The translations under genes and the position numbers were made by a program. The notes under the pieces are model-generated. The model saw only the letters and a program-made list of their open reading frames with translations. It did not search any database and was not told the origin of the DNA. This document shows positions 27,687-36,988 of a stretch of 64,000 bases of DNA, piece by piece. Source of the stretch: Schaalia vaccimaxillae DSM 15804 (GTDB lineage Bacteria > Actinomycetota > Actinomycetes > Actinomycetales > Actinomycetaceae); NCBI RefSeq assembly GCF_000420425.1, contig NZ_ATUX01000006.1:62001-126000 (forward strand). The letters are read 5' to 3'. The stretch's first letter is position 1. Each line of letters starts with the position of its first letter.

Positions 27687-28614
27687 CTACGAATTGTCGA
27701 CGAATGTCCGGGTACTCGGGCTGTTCTTCGAATTGTTGACGGCCGAGCGAGGACGAACGAAGCAGCAGATTCGCCACCTGCTCGGCTACGAAGGGCTGTC
27801 TGAATCGGCCTTCGAATCGCAATTTCAACGCGACAAGGATGCCCTTCGAGACGTCGGCATTGTTCTGGATGTGGGCGCTGACGAACGCTATCGCGTCGCC
27901 GATTCCTCTTTCGCTGCGGTGGATGTGACTCTGGACGACACCGACATCTCTCTGATTCATATGGCTATCCAGGCTTGGAATGGTCAAGATCTTGCGTTTA
28001 GTCTGGTCGAGCCCAAACTTGCAGCGTCAACGAATGCGAATGTTATACAGCGGTCTGCGGGTTTAACTCTCGATTTGAGCGGCGCTACCACTGTTGCAAA
28101 TCTGACCCGAGCTATCGCTGAGCGTCGTGTTGTGTCCTTCCTGTACGGATCGGTCAATGGTCTTTTTGAAAGGGCTGTATCGCCGTGGCGATTGATTGTG
28201 CGAGGCCGCGCACTGTACCTGTGGGGTCAGGATTTTGATCGTGACGATGATCGGCTCTTCCGTATTTCACGTTTTCGCTCCGAAGTGTCATTTTTGGGCG
28301 AGCCGGGTGATGCTCTACCAGCCCCTGAAACTTTCACTGATCCTTTCACAGAGCTTGTCGTGAGTCCCATTTTGGCGGTCAGTGCTCAGGCAACTGGCCC
28401 TGTGGTCACGCACAGTGAAGCGCTAGAAGTTGAATCTCCGGACCTCGGCCCCGATTGGACTCTCATGCGCGGCGAGGAGGCCGAACTGGGGGAGTGGATC
28501 TCCGCAGTGTTGCAGCAAGCAGATCGCGTTATTGTCGTTGAACCCAAGCGTCTCAAAGATGCGGTCTTGGCACGACTCAATGCCGCAGCAAGGTGGGAGG
28601 ACCGTCATGCCTGA
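27682..28614 (+). CDS. pafB: WYL-domain regulator PafB
   Basis: 310 residues. An N-terminal winged helix (about 1-65, TKQQIRHLLGY), a linker, a WYL sensor domain (about 140-220, SPWRLIVRGRALYLWGQD) and a C-terminal WCX region follow in order. PafB with PafC activates the LexA-independent DNA-damage response of actinobacteria. pafC overlaps its end. No pafA or proteasome gene is linked. The start codon is placed by the TAGGCT box. Confidence 0.88.
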   Translation: MSYELSTNVRVLGLFFELLTAERGRTKQQIRHLLGYEGLSESAFESQFQRDKDALRDVGIVLDVGADERYRVADSSFAAVDVTLDDTDISLIHMAIQAWNGQDLAFSLVEPKLAASTNANVIQRSAGLTLDLSGATTVANLTRAIAERRVVSFLYGSVNGLFERAVSPWRLIVRGRALYLWGQDFDRDDDRLFRISRFRSEVSFLGEPGDALPAPETFTDPFTELVVSPILAVSAQATGPVVTHSEALEVESPDLGPDWTLMRGEEAELGEWISAVLQQADRVIVVEPKRLKDAVLARLNAAARWEDRHA

Positions 28615-29557
28615 AGCAGTCCCCGTTGCGCTTTCTCGCTTGCTTTCAATGGTCAGTTGGATTGGTGACCATCCGGGTATTACCATCGAAGAGTTAGCTC
28701 AACACTTTGGCCGAACCAAACGCCAAATCACACGAGATATTGAAAACCTTGGCCAAGTCGGAGACTCGTTACCTGGGCGGTCATTCGAAGTTGACTGGAA
28801 CCTCTACGCCAGCCAGGCAAAACTCTCGATTCGAACGACACTCGGTGCAGATCTTCCTCCTCGATTAACTGAAGCAGAAGCCACCGCCATCATCGTGGGA
28901 CTTCACGCTGTATCCGGCGCTTTAGACCATGACCTGCGCGAGCGCCTACCGCGCGTGGCAATGGCTGTGCGTCATTTGAGCCCAGGAATCCCCGCTGACT
29001 CAGTCGTTGCTGCCTACCAAGACGAGCACCCTGATCAGCTCGACCCGATATTGAGCGCTTTGCGCGAACAATGCCAGTTGGGATTCACATACCTCAAGTC
29101 CGATGGTGGAGCATCCTTACGGATTGTGGATCCCTGGCAGGTCTCTATGGGTTCCCAGGGGTGGCTGTTGCACGGATGGTGCCACCAGGCTCAGGATCAG
29201 CGGACCTTCCGGGTGGACCGTATGAGTGATGTTCACCAGATCCAGGCCTGTGCCTCTCAAGCTCCGACAAGCCCTCCGGTGCAGAGTCCAAGCAGCGTGC
29301 GGCTGACCGTAGGCCCTGGGGCTCAGTGGCTCATTGACGAGGCCGGAGCAGCGGTCTTAGGCCACGAGGCGGATGGCGCTATGCGAATTGAATTGCGAGT
29401 ATGGGATGAGGAATGGTTGGAAGCGATGCTCATCGACATCTCCCCATTTTTGATCGATGCTCCCACTGACCTCGTCGAGCGAATGAGATCTCGCGCCAAC
29501 GCAGCCTTACACCGGTGGTCAACTATGCCTGGACTGGAATTTCAGGAGGAAGAATGA
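28607..29557 (+). CDS. pafC: WYL-domain regulator PafC
   Basis: 316 residues with the same architecture as PafB: a winged helix (about 5-60, TIEELAQHFGRTKRQITRDI), then a WYL domain (VDPWQVSMGSQGWLLHGWC), then a C-terminal extension. It works as a heterodimer with PafB. The ATG at 28607 lies inside the pafB 3' end with GGGAGG 6 bases upstream; longer upstream frames would overlap pafB by much more. It overlaps helY as ATGA. Confidence 0.88.
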   Translation: MPEAVPVALSRLLSMVSWIGDHPGITIEELAQHFGRTKRQITRDIENLGQVGDSLPGRSFEVDWNLYASQAKLSIRTTLGADLPPRLTEAEATAIIVGLHAVSGALDHDLRERLPRVAMAVRHLSPGIPADSVVAAYQDEHPDQLDPILSALREQCQLGFTYLKSDGGASLRIVDPWQVSMGSQGWLLHGWCHQAQDQRTFRVDRMSDVHQIQACASQAPTSPPVQSPSSVRLTVGPGAQWLIDEAGAAVLGHEADGAMRIELRVWDEEWLEAMLIDISPFLIDAPTDLVERMRSRANAALHRWSTMPGLEFQEEE

Positions 29558-32334
29558 GCCCGAAACGCCGTCGGCGTAGAGCAACTTCGCCCAGCATGGA
29601 GCCAAGCATTGAACCAGCTCTAAGTGCAGCCGAAAGAATGGCAGCTTTCAAAGCAAACCAAGCTGAGCAAGCCTCTGTCCGCCACGCCTGGGCCTCGACC
29701 TTAAGTTTTCGCCCTGATCCTTTTCAAATTGAGGGAATGGATGGTGTCGAGGACGGTGATTGCGTTCTCGTTGCTGCCCCCACTGGAGCAGGTAAAACTG
29801 TCGTGGGCGAATTTGCCACTCATTTGGCGATGATCCGAGGCAAGAGGAGTTTTTACACAACCCCCATCAAGGCCCTGTCGAACCAGAAGTATCTCGACTT
29901 GTCACAGCGTTTCGGCTCAGACAACGTTGGCCTGCTCACGGGCGACACTTCAATCAATCCCAACGCTGCGATAGTTGTCATGACCACGGAGGTCCTGCGC
30001 AACATGATTTATGCGGGAGCTGATTTATCCGAGCTTGACTCCGTTGTCCTTGACGAAGTGCACTATTTAGCTGACCGTTTTCGCGGGCCGGTGTGGGAAG
30101 AAGTCATTATTCACCTGCCGCACCCGATCCAGGTTGTGGCTTTGTCAGCAACAGTGTCGAACGCTGAAGAGTTCGGCGCTTGGATTAAAGAGGTCCGCGG
30201 CTCCTGCCGAATCATTGTGTCCGAAACTCGTCCCGTTCCCCTCTACCAGCACATGATGGTGGGCGAAGAGCTATTTGACCTCTACGCGCCAACAAAGGAT
30301 GCTGTCGCCCGAGGTCGCCTCAACCCCGAGCTCGTCCACGCCGTTGCACCCGGCCCTGGCGGGCGTGTGGGCAGGGGAGGACGCAACTGGGCTGAATCTG
30401 GACAACGCAGACCCGTGCGACGCGAATCTCGCCCATCAACTCTTATTACCTTAGATCGGGCTGGCCTTTTACCGGCGATTACCTTCATCTTTTCTCGCGC
30501 CGGTTGCGAAGACGCCGTTCATCAGATTCTCAGCTCTGGCATTGTGCTGACAACGCGTCAGGAGTCTGAACAGATTCGTAACTTTGTCGAGTCTGCAACT
30601 GCTCTCATCGATGCTTCCGATTTTGCGGTGCTCGGTATCGATCAGTGGACGCGCGCCTTGATGAGGGGAGTGGCAGCCCATCACGCAGGCATGCTTCCAG
30701 TAATGAAAGAGACTGTCGAATATCTATTCCTTCACGGCCTGGTCAAGATGGTGTACGCGACAGAGACTTTGGCGCTGGGGATCAATATGCCTGCCCGAAC
30801 CGTGGTCATCGAATCACTGCGCAAGTGGAATGGTGCCTCTCATGTGCAGTTAACACCGGGGGAGTACACCCAGTTGTCGGGGCGAGCAGGTCGACGCGGC
30901 ATCGACATCGAAGGGCACGCAGTCGTACTCCACCGAGGCACCGTAGCCCCCGAGGAAGTGGCGGCTCTCGCGTCGAAACGTACCTATCCGCTCATTAGTG
31001 CTTTTCATCCGACCTACAACATGGTGGTCAATCTTCTCGAGCATTCTTCGCGCGCCGCCACTCGTGACGTTTTGGAGACCTCCTTCGCCCAATTCCAAGC
31101 TGATGGTGCAGTAGTTCATTTGGCAACCCGTTCGCGTGAGCTGGTACGTAGGCGCGCTGACCTGGAAGAGGAAATGCATTGCGACCTGGGAGATGCCGGG
31201 GAGTACTTTTCCTTGCGAGATCAGATTTCATTGGCTCAAAAGGAAGCATCGAAGAACAGGGCTGCTGCCCGCAGACACCAGATGCGCGAGACGCTGGCTG
31301 GCCTCAAACCTGGAGACGTTGTGGCGTATCGCAAGGGACGACGCCAATTGCATGGAGTCGTGGCCGCAATGGCCCATTCGGCTGCCGGTCAGGTCATTCC
31401 CCAGGTGATTGGTACTGATTCAAAGTGGCATCATCTTTTAGCCGAGGGCGCTCCGGGCGGCCTCGATGTTGTGGGGCGGATGAAGATTGCTGGTGGCTCG
31501 GCATTACACCGTAATAAGGAGAGAGTGCGTATTGGAGAGGAACTGCGCCGTCTAGTGCGCTCGGGGAATCTTGCTCCCACGCCCTCGTCACCCACTATGG
31601 GCCAGGATGAGCACATCCGCGCCCTGGAGACGCGGCTTCGCTCTCATCCGGTCCACCGTTGTCCTCAGCGTGAATCTCATGCTCACGCAGGCCATGAGTG
31701 GGCGCGTCTAAGTCGCCAGATCGATCAAACGATGGCTTCGATAGATTCGCGAACAAACTCCGTAGCCAAGGAGTTTGATCGGGTGTGTGCAGTACTTGAT
31801 CAGCTCGGTTTTCTCAACGGCGAGCAAGTGAGCGAATCGGGACGCCAACTGCGTCGTGTCTTCGGTGAGCGTGACCTCATCACAATGGAAGCCATTGTCA
31901 GTGGCGCCTGGGACGATCTTGAGCCGGCCGAATTGGCGGCGATTGCGTCGGCGTGCGTGTTTGAGTCTCGCTCGGACGAGGCCGATCCCACAGTGCTGCC
32001 AGTGGGGGTCAATGCTCGCTTGGCCCAGGCTTGGGAGCGCACTTTGGCGGCCATGGGACGGGTTCACGCAGCAGAAAAATCATGCGGAACACAGCTATCC
32101 GCCCAGCTAGACTCAGGTTTAATGACCGCATGTTTGGCATGGGCTCACGGAGCTTCTTTGTCCACTGCGCTGTCAGAGTGCGACCTGCAGGGTGGAGACT
32201 TTGTCCGCTGGATTCGACAGGTGATGGATCTGCTGGATCAGTTGCGACACCTGGATCGCGGTGAGATTGGCGAAAAGGCGAAGAAAGCTCGCCAACTTCT
32301 TGTTCACGGAGTGGTCTCATGGTCAAATCTGTAA
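29554..32334 (+). CDS. helY: Ski2-like DEVH-box RNA helicase (HelY)
   Basis: 926 residues. The helicase core has Walker A APTGAGKT at 75-82, the DEVH box at 167-170, SAT, and QLSGRAGRRG in the second RecA domain. A C-terminal helical DSHCT-like domain (about 740-926) completes the Ski2/Mtr4 type. It is expected to unwind RNA with 3'-5' polarity in RNA turnover. It follows pafC with an ATGA overlap. In mycobacteria tatA and tatC lie between pafC and helY; here they are missing. The first ten residues are mostly Arg and Lys, suggesting nucleic-acid contact. Confidence 0.92.
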   Translation: MSPKRRRRRATSPSMEPSIEPALSAAERMAAFKANQAEQASVRHAWASTLSFRPDPFQIEGMDGVEDGDCVLVAAPTGAGKTVVGEFATHLAMIRGKRSFYTTPIKALSNQKYLDLSQRFGSDNVGLLTGDTSINPNAAIVVMTTEVLRNMIYAGADLSELDSVVLDEVHYLADRFRGPVWEEVIIHLPHPIQVVALSATVSNAEEFGAWIKEVRGSCRIIVSETRPVPLYQHMMVGEELFDLYAPTKDAVARGRLNPELVHAVAPGPGGRVGRGGRNWAESGQRRPVRRESRPSTLITLDRAGLLPAITFIFSRAGCEDAVHQILSSGIVLTTRQESEQIRNFVESATALIDASDFAVLGIDQWTRALMRGVAAHHAGMLPVMKETVEYLFLHGLVKMVYATETLALGINMPARTVVIESLRKWNGASHVQLTPGEYTQLSGRAGRRGIDIEGHAVVLHRGTVAPEEVAALASKRTYPLISAFHPTYNMVVNLLEHSSRAATRDVLETSFAQFQADGAVVHLATRSRELVRRRADLEEEMHCDLGDAGEYFSLRDQISLAQKEASKNRAAARRHQMRETLAGLKPGDVVAYRKGRRQLHGVVAAMAHSAAGQVIPQVIGTDSKWHHLLAEGAPGGLDVVGRMKIAGGSALHRNKERVRIGEELRRLVRSGNLAPTPSSPTMGQDEHIRALETRLRSHPVHRCPQRESHAHAGHEWARLSRQIDQTMASIDSRTNSVAKEFDRVCAVLDQLGFLNGEQVSESGRQLRRVFGERDLITMEAIVSGAWDDLEPAELAAIASACVFESRSDEADPTVLPVGVNARLAQAWERTLAAMGRVHAAEKSCGTQLSAQLDSGLMTACLAWAHGASLSTALSECDLQGGDFVRWIRQVMDLLDQLRHLDRGEIGEKAKKARQLLVHGVVSWSNL

Positions 32335-33929
32335 AGACAGGGGGAGTGACAGGGTCGAGTCGTTCCCGAGGCCGTTTGGGTGGATTTATTGACGTCGTGG
32401 TCTGCGCCCTGGCAGGTCTGGCCATGTGGTGTGCCTTCCCAGATGCGGGTTTGTGGTGGCTGGTCGTGCCGTCTTTGGCCCTGTTCTTCTCACGTATTGA
32501 CACAGTGGGCTGGGGCAGAAGCCTGCTCTACACCATTGTCTTTGCCACCTGTTTTTGGCTTCCTTTGATTGATTGGGTCGTGTTGGCAACCGGTGGCTGG
32601 CTTCCCTGGATTGCTCTGACGGCTAGCCAAGTTTTCTTCTACGCAGTATGGGTGTTGTGCGTCAAACTCATCGAGGTCTGGCACTGGACTATGTCAGTTT
32701 TGGGGCAGAGCGTAATCTATGGGATCACCTGGGTGGGCATTGAACAGCTCAGATCGTCTTTTCCTTGGTCGGGTTTCCCGTGGGGGGCGGTCCATCTTCC
32801 CCAGGTTGACTCGCCACTTGGCCACTTAGCCCCGTACGGGGGAGAGACCCTGGTTGGTGGTGTTGTCGTTGTCGTAGCAGTTCTGGTTAGGCGAACATTT
32901 TCTTTACGGCAAGTCCACGACGTGACGTCTTGGTGGGGCAGGCCAGCGATGTTGGGCCTGGCATGTGCACTATTCGTTGCGCCTCTGGCCATTCCTTTGC
33001 CAAGTTCGCAAGAGGCTGGCTCATTGCGTTTGGCGCTCGTTCAAGGTGATGTGCGCCTACCAGGAGCTCAAGCTTTCAGTCGCGAGGGCGAGGTGACGGC
33101 TAATAATGCGCAGGTGACAGCCGAAGTTGCAGGCGCAGGTGAGTCTGTTGACCTCGTGATTTGGGGGGAGACTGCGGCTGATCGCGATCCGCGCGAATCC
33201 CAGTTGGTTGCAGATTTGGTGTCGCGTTCTTCAAAGAAACTTGATGCGCCTATCCTTTTGGGATTTGCCAATGTCAAAGATGACTTGAGGTGGAATTGGA
33301 TTGGCACATGGTATCCGGGCGAGGGCCTGGATGAGTCGAACCTGTACGCGAAGCAAAAGCCTGTGCCTTTTGGGGAGTTTATTCCGTGGCGCAGCCTTGT
33401 GTCCCGTTTGGCTACCGAGGCGGCCCAGGTCAACCTCGATATGGCTCCGGCAGATAACCCGGGATATATGGAAATCCGGACTGCTTCGGGCAGACAAGTT
33501 CCGTTAGCCGTTGGCATTTGCTTTGAGGCAGCGTACGCGTCGATTTTTCGCGAGGGCGTGACAATGGGCGGCCAAATGATTGTCACTCCGTCGAATAACT
33601 ATCATTTCCTCGATTCCGCTCAGACTGCTCAACAGGGGCAGACGCTGCGTTTTCGGAGTATGGAATTTTCGCGTTCTTCGGTTCAGGCTTCAACAACTGG
33701 CAGGTCGTATGTCATTCGTCCGGATGGACAAATTCAAGCAATGACACAACCTCAATCTGCTGAGTATTTGGTTGCCCAGGTGCCTTTGCGCACGTCACTG
33801 ACGTTAACGACTCAAATGGGGCATTGGCCAGGCTTGGCAGTTCAATGCGCCACCGCCTTGCTGGTGGTGTGTGCGATGACGTGGCGCGCGTTGAAGGCCG
33901 CGTTAAAGTTCGTCCAATCCAAGAAATAA
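32319..33929 (+). CDS. lnt: Apolipoprotein N-acyltransferase
   Basis: 536 residues. Six to eight hydrophobic helices occupy about 25-230, followed by a carbon-nitrogen hydrolase domain with the catalytic triad Glu284 (WGETAADRD), Lys in YAKQKPVPFGE, and Cys in VGICFEAAY. One more helix lies at the C terminus. It N-acylates the lipid-modified Cys of lipoproteins such as DctP and RibY here. It overlaps helY by 16 bases. In mycobacteria a polyprenol-mannose synthase is fused or adjacent to Lnt; none is present before rbpA here. Confidence 0.92.
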   Translation: MVKSVKTGGVTGSSRSRGRLGGFIDVVVCALAGLAMWCAFPDAGLWWLVVPSLALFFSRIDTVGWGRSLLYTIVFATCFWLPLIDWVVLATGGWLPWIALTASQVFFYAVWVLCVKLIEVWHWTMSVLGQSVIYGITWVGIEQLRSSFPWSGFPWGAVHLPQVDSPLGHLAPYGGETLVGGVVVVVAVLVRRTFSLRQVHDVTSWWGRPAMLGLACALFVAPLAIPLPSSQEAGSLRLALVQGDVRLPGAQAFSREGEVTANNAQVTAEVAGAGESVDLVIWGETAADRDPRESQLVADLVSRSSKKLDAPILLGFANVKDDLRWNWIGTWYPGEGLDESNLYAKQKPVPFGEFIPWRSLVSRLATEAAQVNLDMAPADNPGYMEIRTASGRQVPLAVGICFEAAYASIFREGVTMGGQMIVTPSNNYHFLDSAQTAQQGQTLRFRSMEFSRSSVQASTTGRSYVIRPDGQIQAMTQPQSAEYLVAQVPLRTSLTLTTQMGHWPGLAVQCATALLVVCAMTWRALKAALKFVQSKK

Positions 33930-34060
33930 AGTCGGATCAATCCAGGAATTAGATGGGATGCCACGGATCCTGAGTTGTTCCGGCCCAGCAGTTCAACACA
34001 AGCGGCCTGCGCATAGAACACAGGACGCTTGATACGTCGATCTGAGATTAATATCTTGAA

Positions 34061-34426
34061 TTAGCCCTTGCGGTAGTGACCTTCGGGGCGCAGCCGCCCT
34101 TCGCGATACAAAGCAAGTTGCTCTTGCAAGACCACATCGAGTTCTTCAAGGGAACGGCGTTCACACAGCATGTCCCAGTGCGTGCGCACCGGCTTGGCAG
34201 GCTTGAGGTCTTCGTCTTCTTCGGCCTCACCAATAAGGTCCGCTGCTGCGCCACATCGACATTCCCACGTCGCCGGCGCGGTGGCCTCGGTCGACAGTGG
34301 CACTTCAAATTCGTGACCATTCGGGCATAGGTATTTGACGACGAAACGGTCGGCGAAGACGACGCCTTCTTCCGATTCCATCGACTTTGCGCCGATCTGC
34401 ATGCCACGAAGTGCGCGATCTGCCAT
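34061..34426 (-). CDS. rbpA: RNA polymerase-binding protein RbpA
   Basis: 121 residues. The zinc-binding residues of the core domain are Cys34, His38 (CPNGHEF), Cys56 and Cys58 (CRCG). A basic linker and a sigma-interaction domain follow (RTHWDMLCERRSLEELDVVLQE). RbpA stabilises open complexes with the housekeeping sigma factor and is confined to actinobacteria. The start is supported by AGGAGG before the ATG and by a TACAAT -10. This is strong evidence for the phylum. Confidence 0.95.
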   Translation of the reverse strand: MADRALRGMQIGAKSMESEEGVVFADRFVVKYLCPNGHEFEVPLSTEATAPATWECRCGAAADLIGEAEEDEDLKPAKPVRTHWDMLCERRSLEELDVVLQEQLALYREGRLRPEGHYRKG

Positions 34427-34462
34427 GTGCGGCCTCCTGATATCAAAAATTGAACCGCATTG

Positions 34463-34468
34463 ATTGTA
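34463..34468 (-). promoter_or_regulatory. TACAAT -10 of rbpA
   Basis: On the minus strand TACAAT lies about 37 bases before the rbpA ATG. This gives a short 5' UTR that includes AGGAGG. No good -35 is seen. Confidence 0.5.
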
Positions 34469-34499
34469 CCGGACCGACGAAGCCCCACCGGACTATCCG

Positions 34500-34513
34500 A
34501 TAATGTACATTAT
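34500..34513. repeat. 14-bp perfect palindrome between rbpA and the PAP2 gene
   Basis: ATAATGTACATTAT is fully self-complementary and centred on GTAC, in an AT-rich divergent intergenic region. It lies upstream of the rbpA -10. A second short inverted repeat, ATCAGG (34532-34537) with CCTGAT (34544-34549), is nearby. It could be an operator for a dimeric regulator. Confidence 0.5.
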
Positions 34514-34645
34514 GTCAGTTTTGAGAAAGGTATCAGGAATCACCCTGATTAAGCCCCCACCCTTGCCTTATTGACAGATCTCCTGTCCGCAATACACCTA
34601 AGATCAATTCAGCTATCCGTTCAGTTGATGTGCACAAGGAGCCCC

Positions 34646-35461
34646 ATGAGCTCTCAGACTCGCAGATCCATTGCGCCCACGGCGCTGGACCGGCGCGCAC
34701 TGGTCAAGGAAGTGTCGCTTGTAGCCCTATGTGCGATGGCCTACTCAATCTTGTGCAACATCGCTCCAATAACAGCTCAAAGCGCTAACGCACACGCCCG
34801 ACAGATTCTGCGCATTGAGGACCTTCTGGGACTCGACATTGAGTTGTCTGCAAACCTTTGGCTCCAACGCCACCCTGTCATCGCTGAGTCTTTCGCCATC
34901 TACTACTCAGTGTCATTCTTCGCACTGACCTTTGGCGCACTATTACTCATCTGGTTTCAGAAGCCCGAACACTACCATTTTTCCCGCAACGTCCTTTTCA
35001 TCATGACCGGTGCAGCCATGGTGACCTACTGGGTTTACCCTTTGGCTCCCCCACGGCTGCTTTCAGGAACAGCATTCGTTGACTCCGTGGCCCAGCAATC
35101 CGCATTCGGTTCTGGATATTCCCAACTATATTCAGCGCTGGGAAACCCTTACGCTGCAATGCCTTCAATGCACACTGGCTGGTCAATCTGGGTAGCCGTA
35201 TGCCTCGGTTTATTCGTCTGGAAAGCCCCTTGGCAGCGCCTCTTACTTGCCATCCACCCGGCTTTAACCATCATCATTGTCATCACTACTGGCAACCACT
35301 ACATCCTTGATGCGGTTGCTGGGGCGCTTTATTTCCTCGGGGCTTTCCTCTTCGTGCGAGCCGTCTTCTCCAATATCTGCCATTCGCACGTAGTCACTGA
35401 TGCCGAGAGGCAAGCAACTGCGACGAAGTCCCCCACATCTGCGGTCACTTCGTTAGTCTGA
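34646..35461 (+). CDS. PAP2-superfamily membrane phosphatase/transferase
   Basis: 271 residues with about six hydrophobic helices. The conserved motifs YPLAPPRLL, PSMHTGWS (catalytic His) and GNHYILDAVAG match the PAP2_3 group, which includes inositol-phosphate transferases and lipid phosphatases. It should act on a lipid or lipid-linked phosphate at the outer membrane face. The ATG at 34646 has AAGGAG only 4 bases upstream; an alternative ATG at 34628 adds six residues. TTGACA at 34571 may be its -35. The exact substrate is unknown. Confidence 0.8.
   Translation: MSSQTRRSIAPTALDRRALVKEVSLVALCAMAYSILCNIAPITAQSANAHARQILRIEDLLGLDIELSANLWLQRHPVIAESFAIYYSVSFFALTFGALLLIWFQKPEHYHFSRNVLFIMTGAAMVTYWVYPLAPPRLLSGTAFVDSVAQQSAFGSGYSQLYSALGNPYAAMPSMHTGWSIWVAVCLGLFVWKAPWQRLLLAIHPALTIIIVITTGNHYILDAVAGALYFLGAFLFVRAVFSNICHSHVVTDAERQATATKSPTSAVTSLV
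35454..35459 (+). promoter_or_regulatory. TAGTCT -10 box, leaderless Hsp70-like gene
   Basis: TAGTCT overlaps the end of the PAP2 gene and lies exactly 6 bases before the ATG at 35466. No Shine-Dalgarno is present. Confidence 0.55.
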
Positions 35462-35465
35462 CTCC

Positions 35466-36977
35466 ATGAGATTTGGAGTCGATTTCGGTACCACAACAAC
35501 CACCGTTGCCACAGTTGACCGTGGAAACTATCCAGTGGTTTCTTTCGAGGATGGTTTCGGCGATGTCTTCGACTCGATTCCCTCCGTCATCGCCTATGAC
35601 GAGGACGGTTTACATTTCGGATTTGAAGCCGACCGACGTGCGCGCGCCGGTGCCCAACATCTGCGTTCCTTCAAGCGGCTCTTGGCAGATCCCCAGGTCA
35701 CATCGACCACGACCGTGCGGCTAGGTAACCGCGATTTTCTTCTTCTCGAATTGGTGACCCTTTACCTGCGCTACGTCGCCACAGCTCTTCGCCACTCATC
35801 CTCAGTTGCCACATTGGACGATTCTGAGCCTCTTGAAGCTGCTATCGGAGTGCCTGCTCACGCATGGTCTGGGCAGCGCTTCCTCACCTTAGAGGCTTTC
35901 CGCGATGCTGGCTGGACCGTCAGATCTATGATCAACGAGCCCTCCGCTGCAGGTTTTGAATACACTCATCGACACGCTGGCACGCTCAACTCCAAACGCA
36001 CCTGCGTCCTCGTCTATGACCTCGGTGGCGGAACTTTCGATGCCTCCATTGTCGCGGCGACGGGCACAGACCATCAGATCCTTGGAACGCGCGGTGACAA
36101 TCTGCTTGGCGGCGATGACTTCGACCTCGTCCTCGCTCACTGCATTGCACAAGCTGGTGACACGGATTCTGGTCATCTTGGAGAGGCTGCGTGGTCAGCG
36201 CTCATCGACGAATGCAAAACGGCCAAAGAAGCACTCACCCCAAACTCTCGTATTGTCTCTGTACCTTTGGGTGAGCGCATTATTTCGATTCCGGTTCAGA
36301 CCTTCTACGAGGCCGCTACCCCACTCGTTGAATCAACATTGGCGTCAATGTTGCCACTATTGGTCAATGACGAAAGTGGCGCCAAGCTCGGCGATGATAT
36401 CGCAGGCCTGTACGTGGTAGGTGGAGGGGCCCAACTCCCCCTTATTGCACGGATCCTGCGCGATCACCACGGTCGGCGCGTTCACCGTTCACAAATGCCG
36501 ACAGCTTCGACCGCTATCGGTTTGGCAATCGGTATCGACCCGGACGCGGGCTTTACGATGCGTGATCAGCTCTCACGTGGACTGGGTGTTTTCAGGGAGA
36601 AAGAATCAGGTGCTTTAGTCTCGTTCGATACGTTGCTCGAACCAGATTTCGCCGTAGATTCTGTCAAGGGCGCTACTATCACTCGTCGGTATCGAGCCGC
36701 ACACAACATCGGATATTTCCGATTTGCTGAGTATTCGCATCTTGACGACTCAGGCGTCCCGCGTGGGGATGTCCTGCCCTTTGGAGAAGTCCTGTTCCCC
36801 TTTGATCGTTCCCTACAGGTTCCTGAGATCGAATTGGGCGCCTACCCCATCGATCGTTGCGCCGATTCACCGCTGATCGAAGAACGCTACAGCGTGGACT
36901 CTCACGGGATCGTTTCTGTCCAGATCACCGACATTGAATCGGGATACTCCATTAAGAAGAATCTCGGTTCAGCTTAA
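35466..36977 (+). CDS. Hsp70-like actin-fold ATPase lacking the lid domain
   Basis: 503 residues. The nucleotide-binding domain (1 to about 370) has the phosphate loops DFGTTTTTVA and VYDLGGGTFDASI, NEPSAAGFEY, and VVGGGAQLPLI. The region after about 375 is only 130 residues, has short beta-rich stretches and no helical lid, so it is shorter than DnaK (about 610-640). It resembles divergent Hsp70-like proteins of unknown client. No DnaJ or GrpE partner is linked. It sits alone between the PAP2 gene and the convergent mcdR-like gene. Confidence 0.82.
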   Translation: MRFGVDFGTTTTTVATVDRGNYPVVSFEDGFGDVFDSIPSVIAYDEDGLHFGFEADRRARAGAQHLRSFKRLLADPQVTSTTTVRLGNRDFLLLELVTLYLRYVATALRHSSSVATLDDSEPLEAAIGVPAHAWSGQRFLTLEAFRDAGWTVRSMINEPSAAGFEYTHRHAGTLNSKRTCVLVYDLGGGTFDASIVAATGTDHQILGTRGDNLLGGDDFDLVLAHCIAQAGDTDSGHLGEAAWSALIDECKTAKEALTPNSRIVSVPLGERIISIPVQTFYEAATPLVESTLASMLPLLVNDESGAKLGDDIAGLYVVGGGAQLPLIARILRDHHGRRVHRSQMPTASTAIGLAIGIDPDAGFTMRDQLSRGLGVFREKESGALVSFDTLLEPDFAVDSVKGATITRRYRAAHNIGYFRFAEYSHLDDSGVPRGDVLPFGEVLFPFDRSLQVPEIELGAYPIDRCADSPLIEERYSVDSHGIVSVQITDIESGYSIKKNLGSA

Positions 36978-36988
36978 TTTGGAGTATT

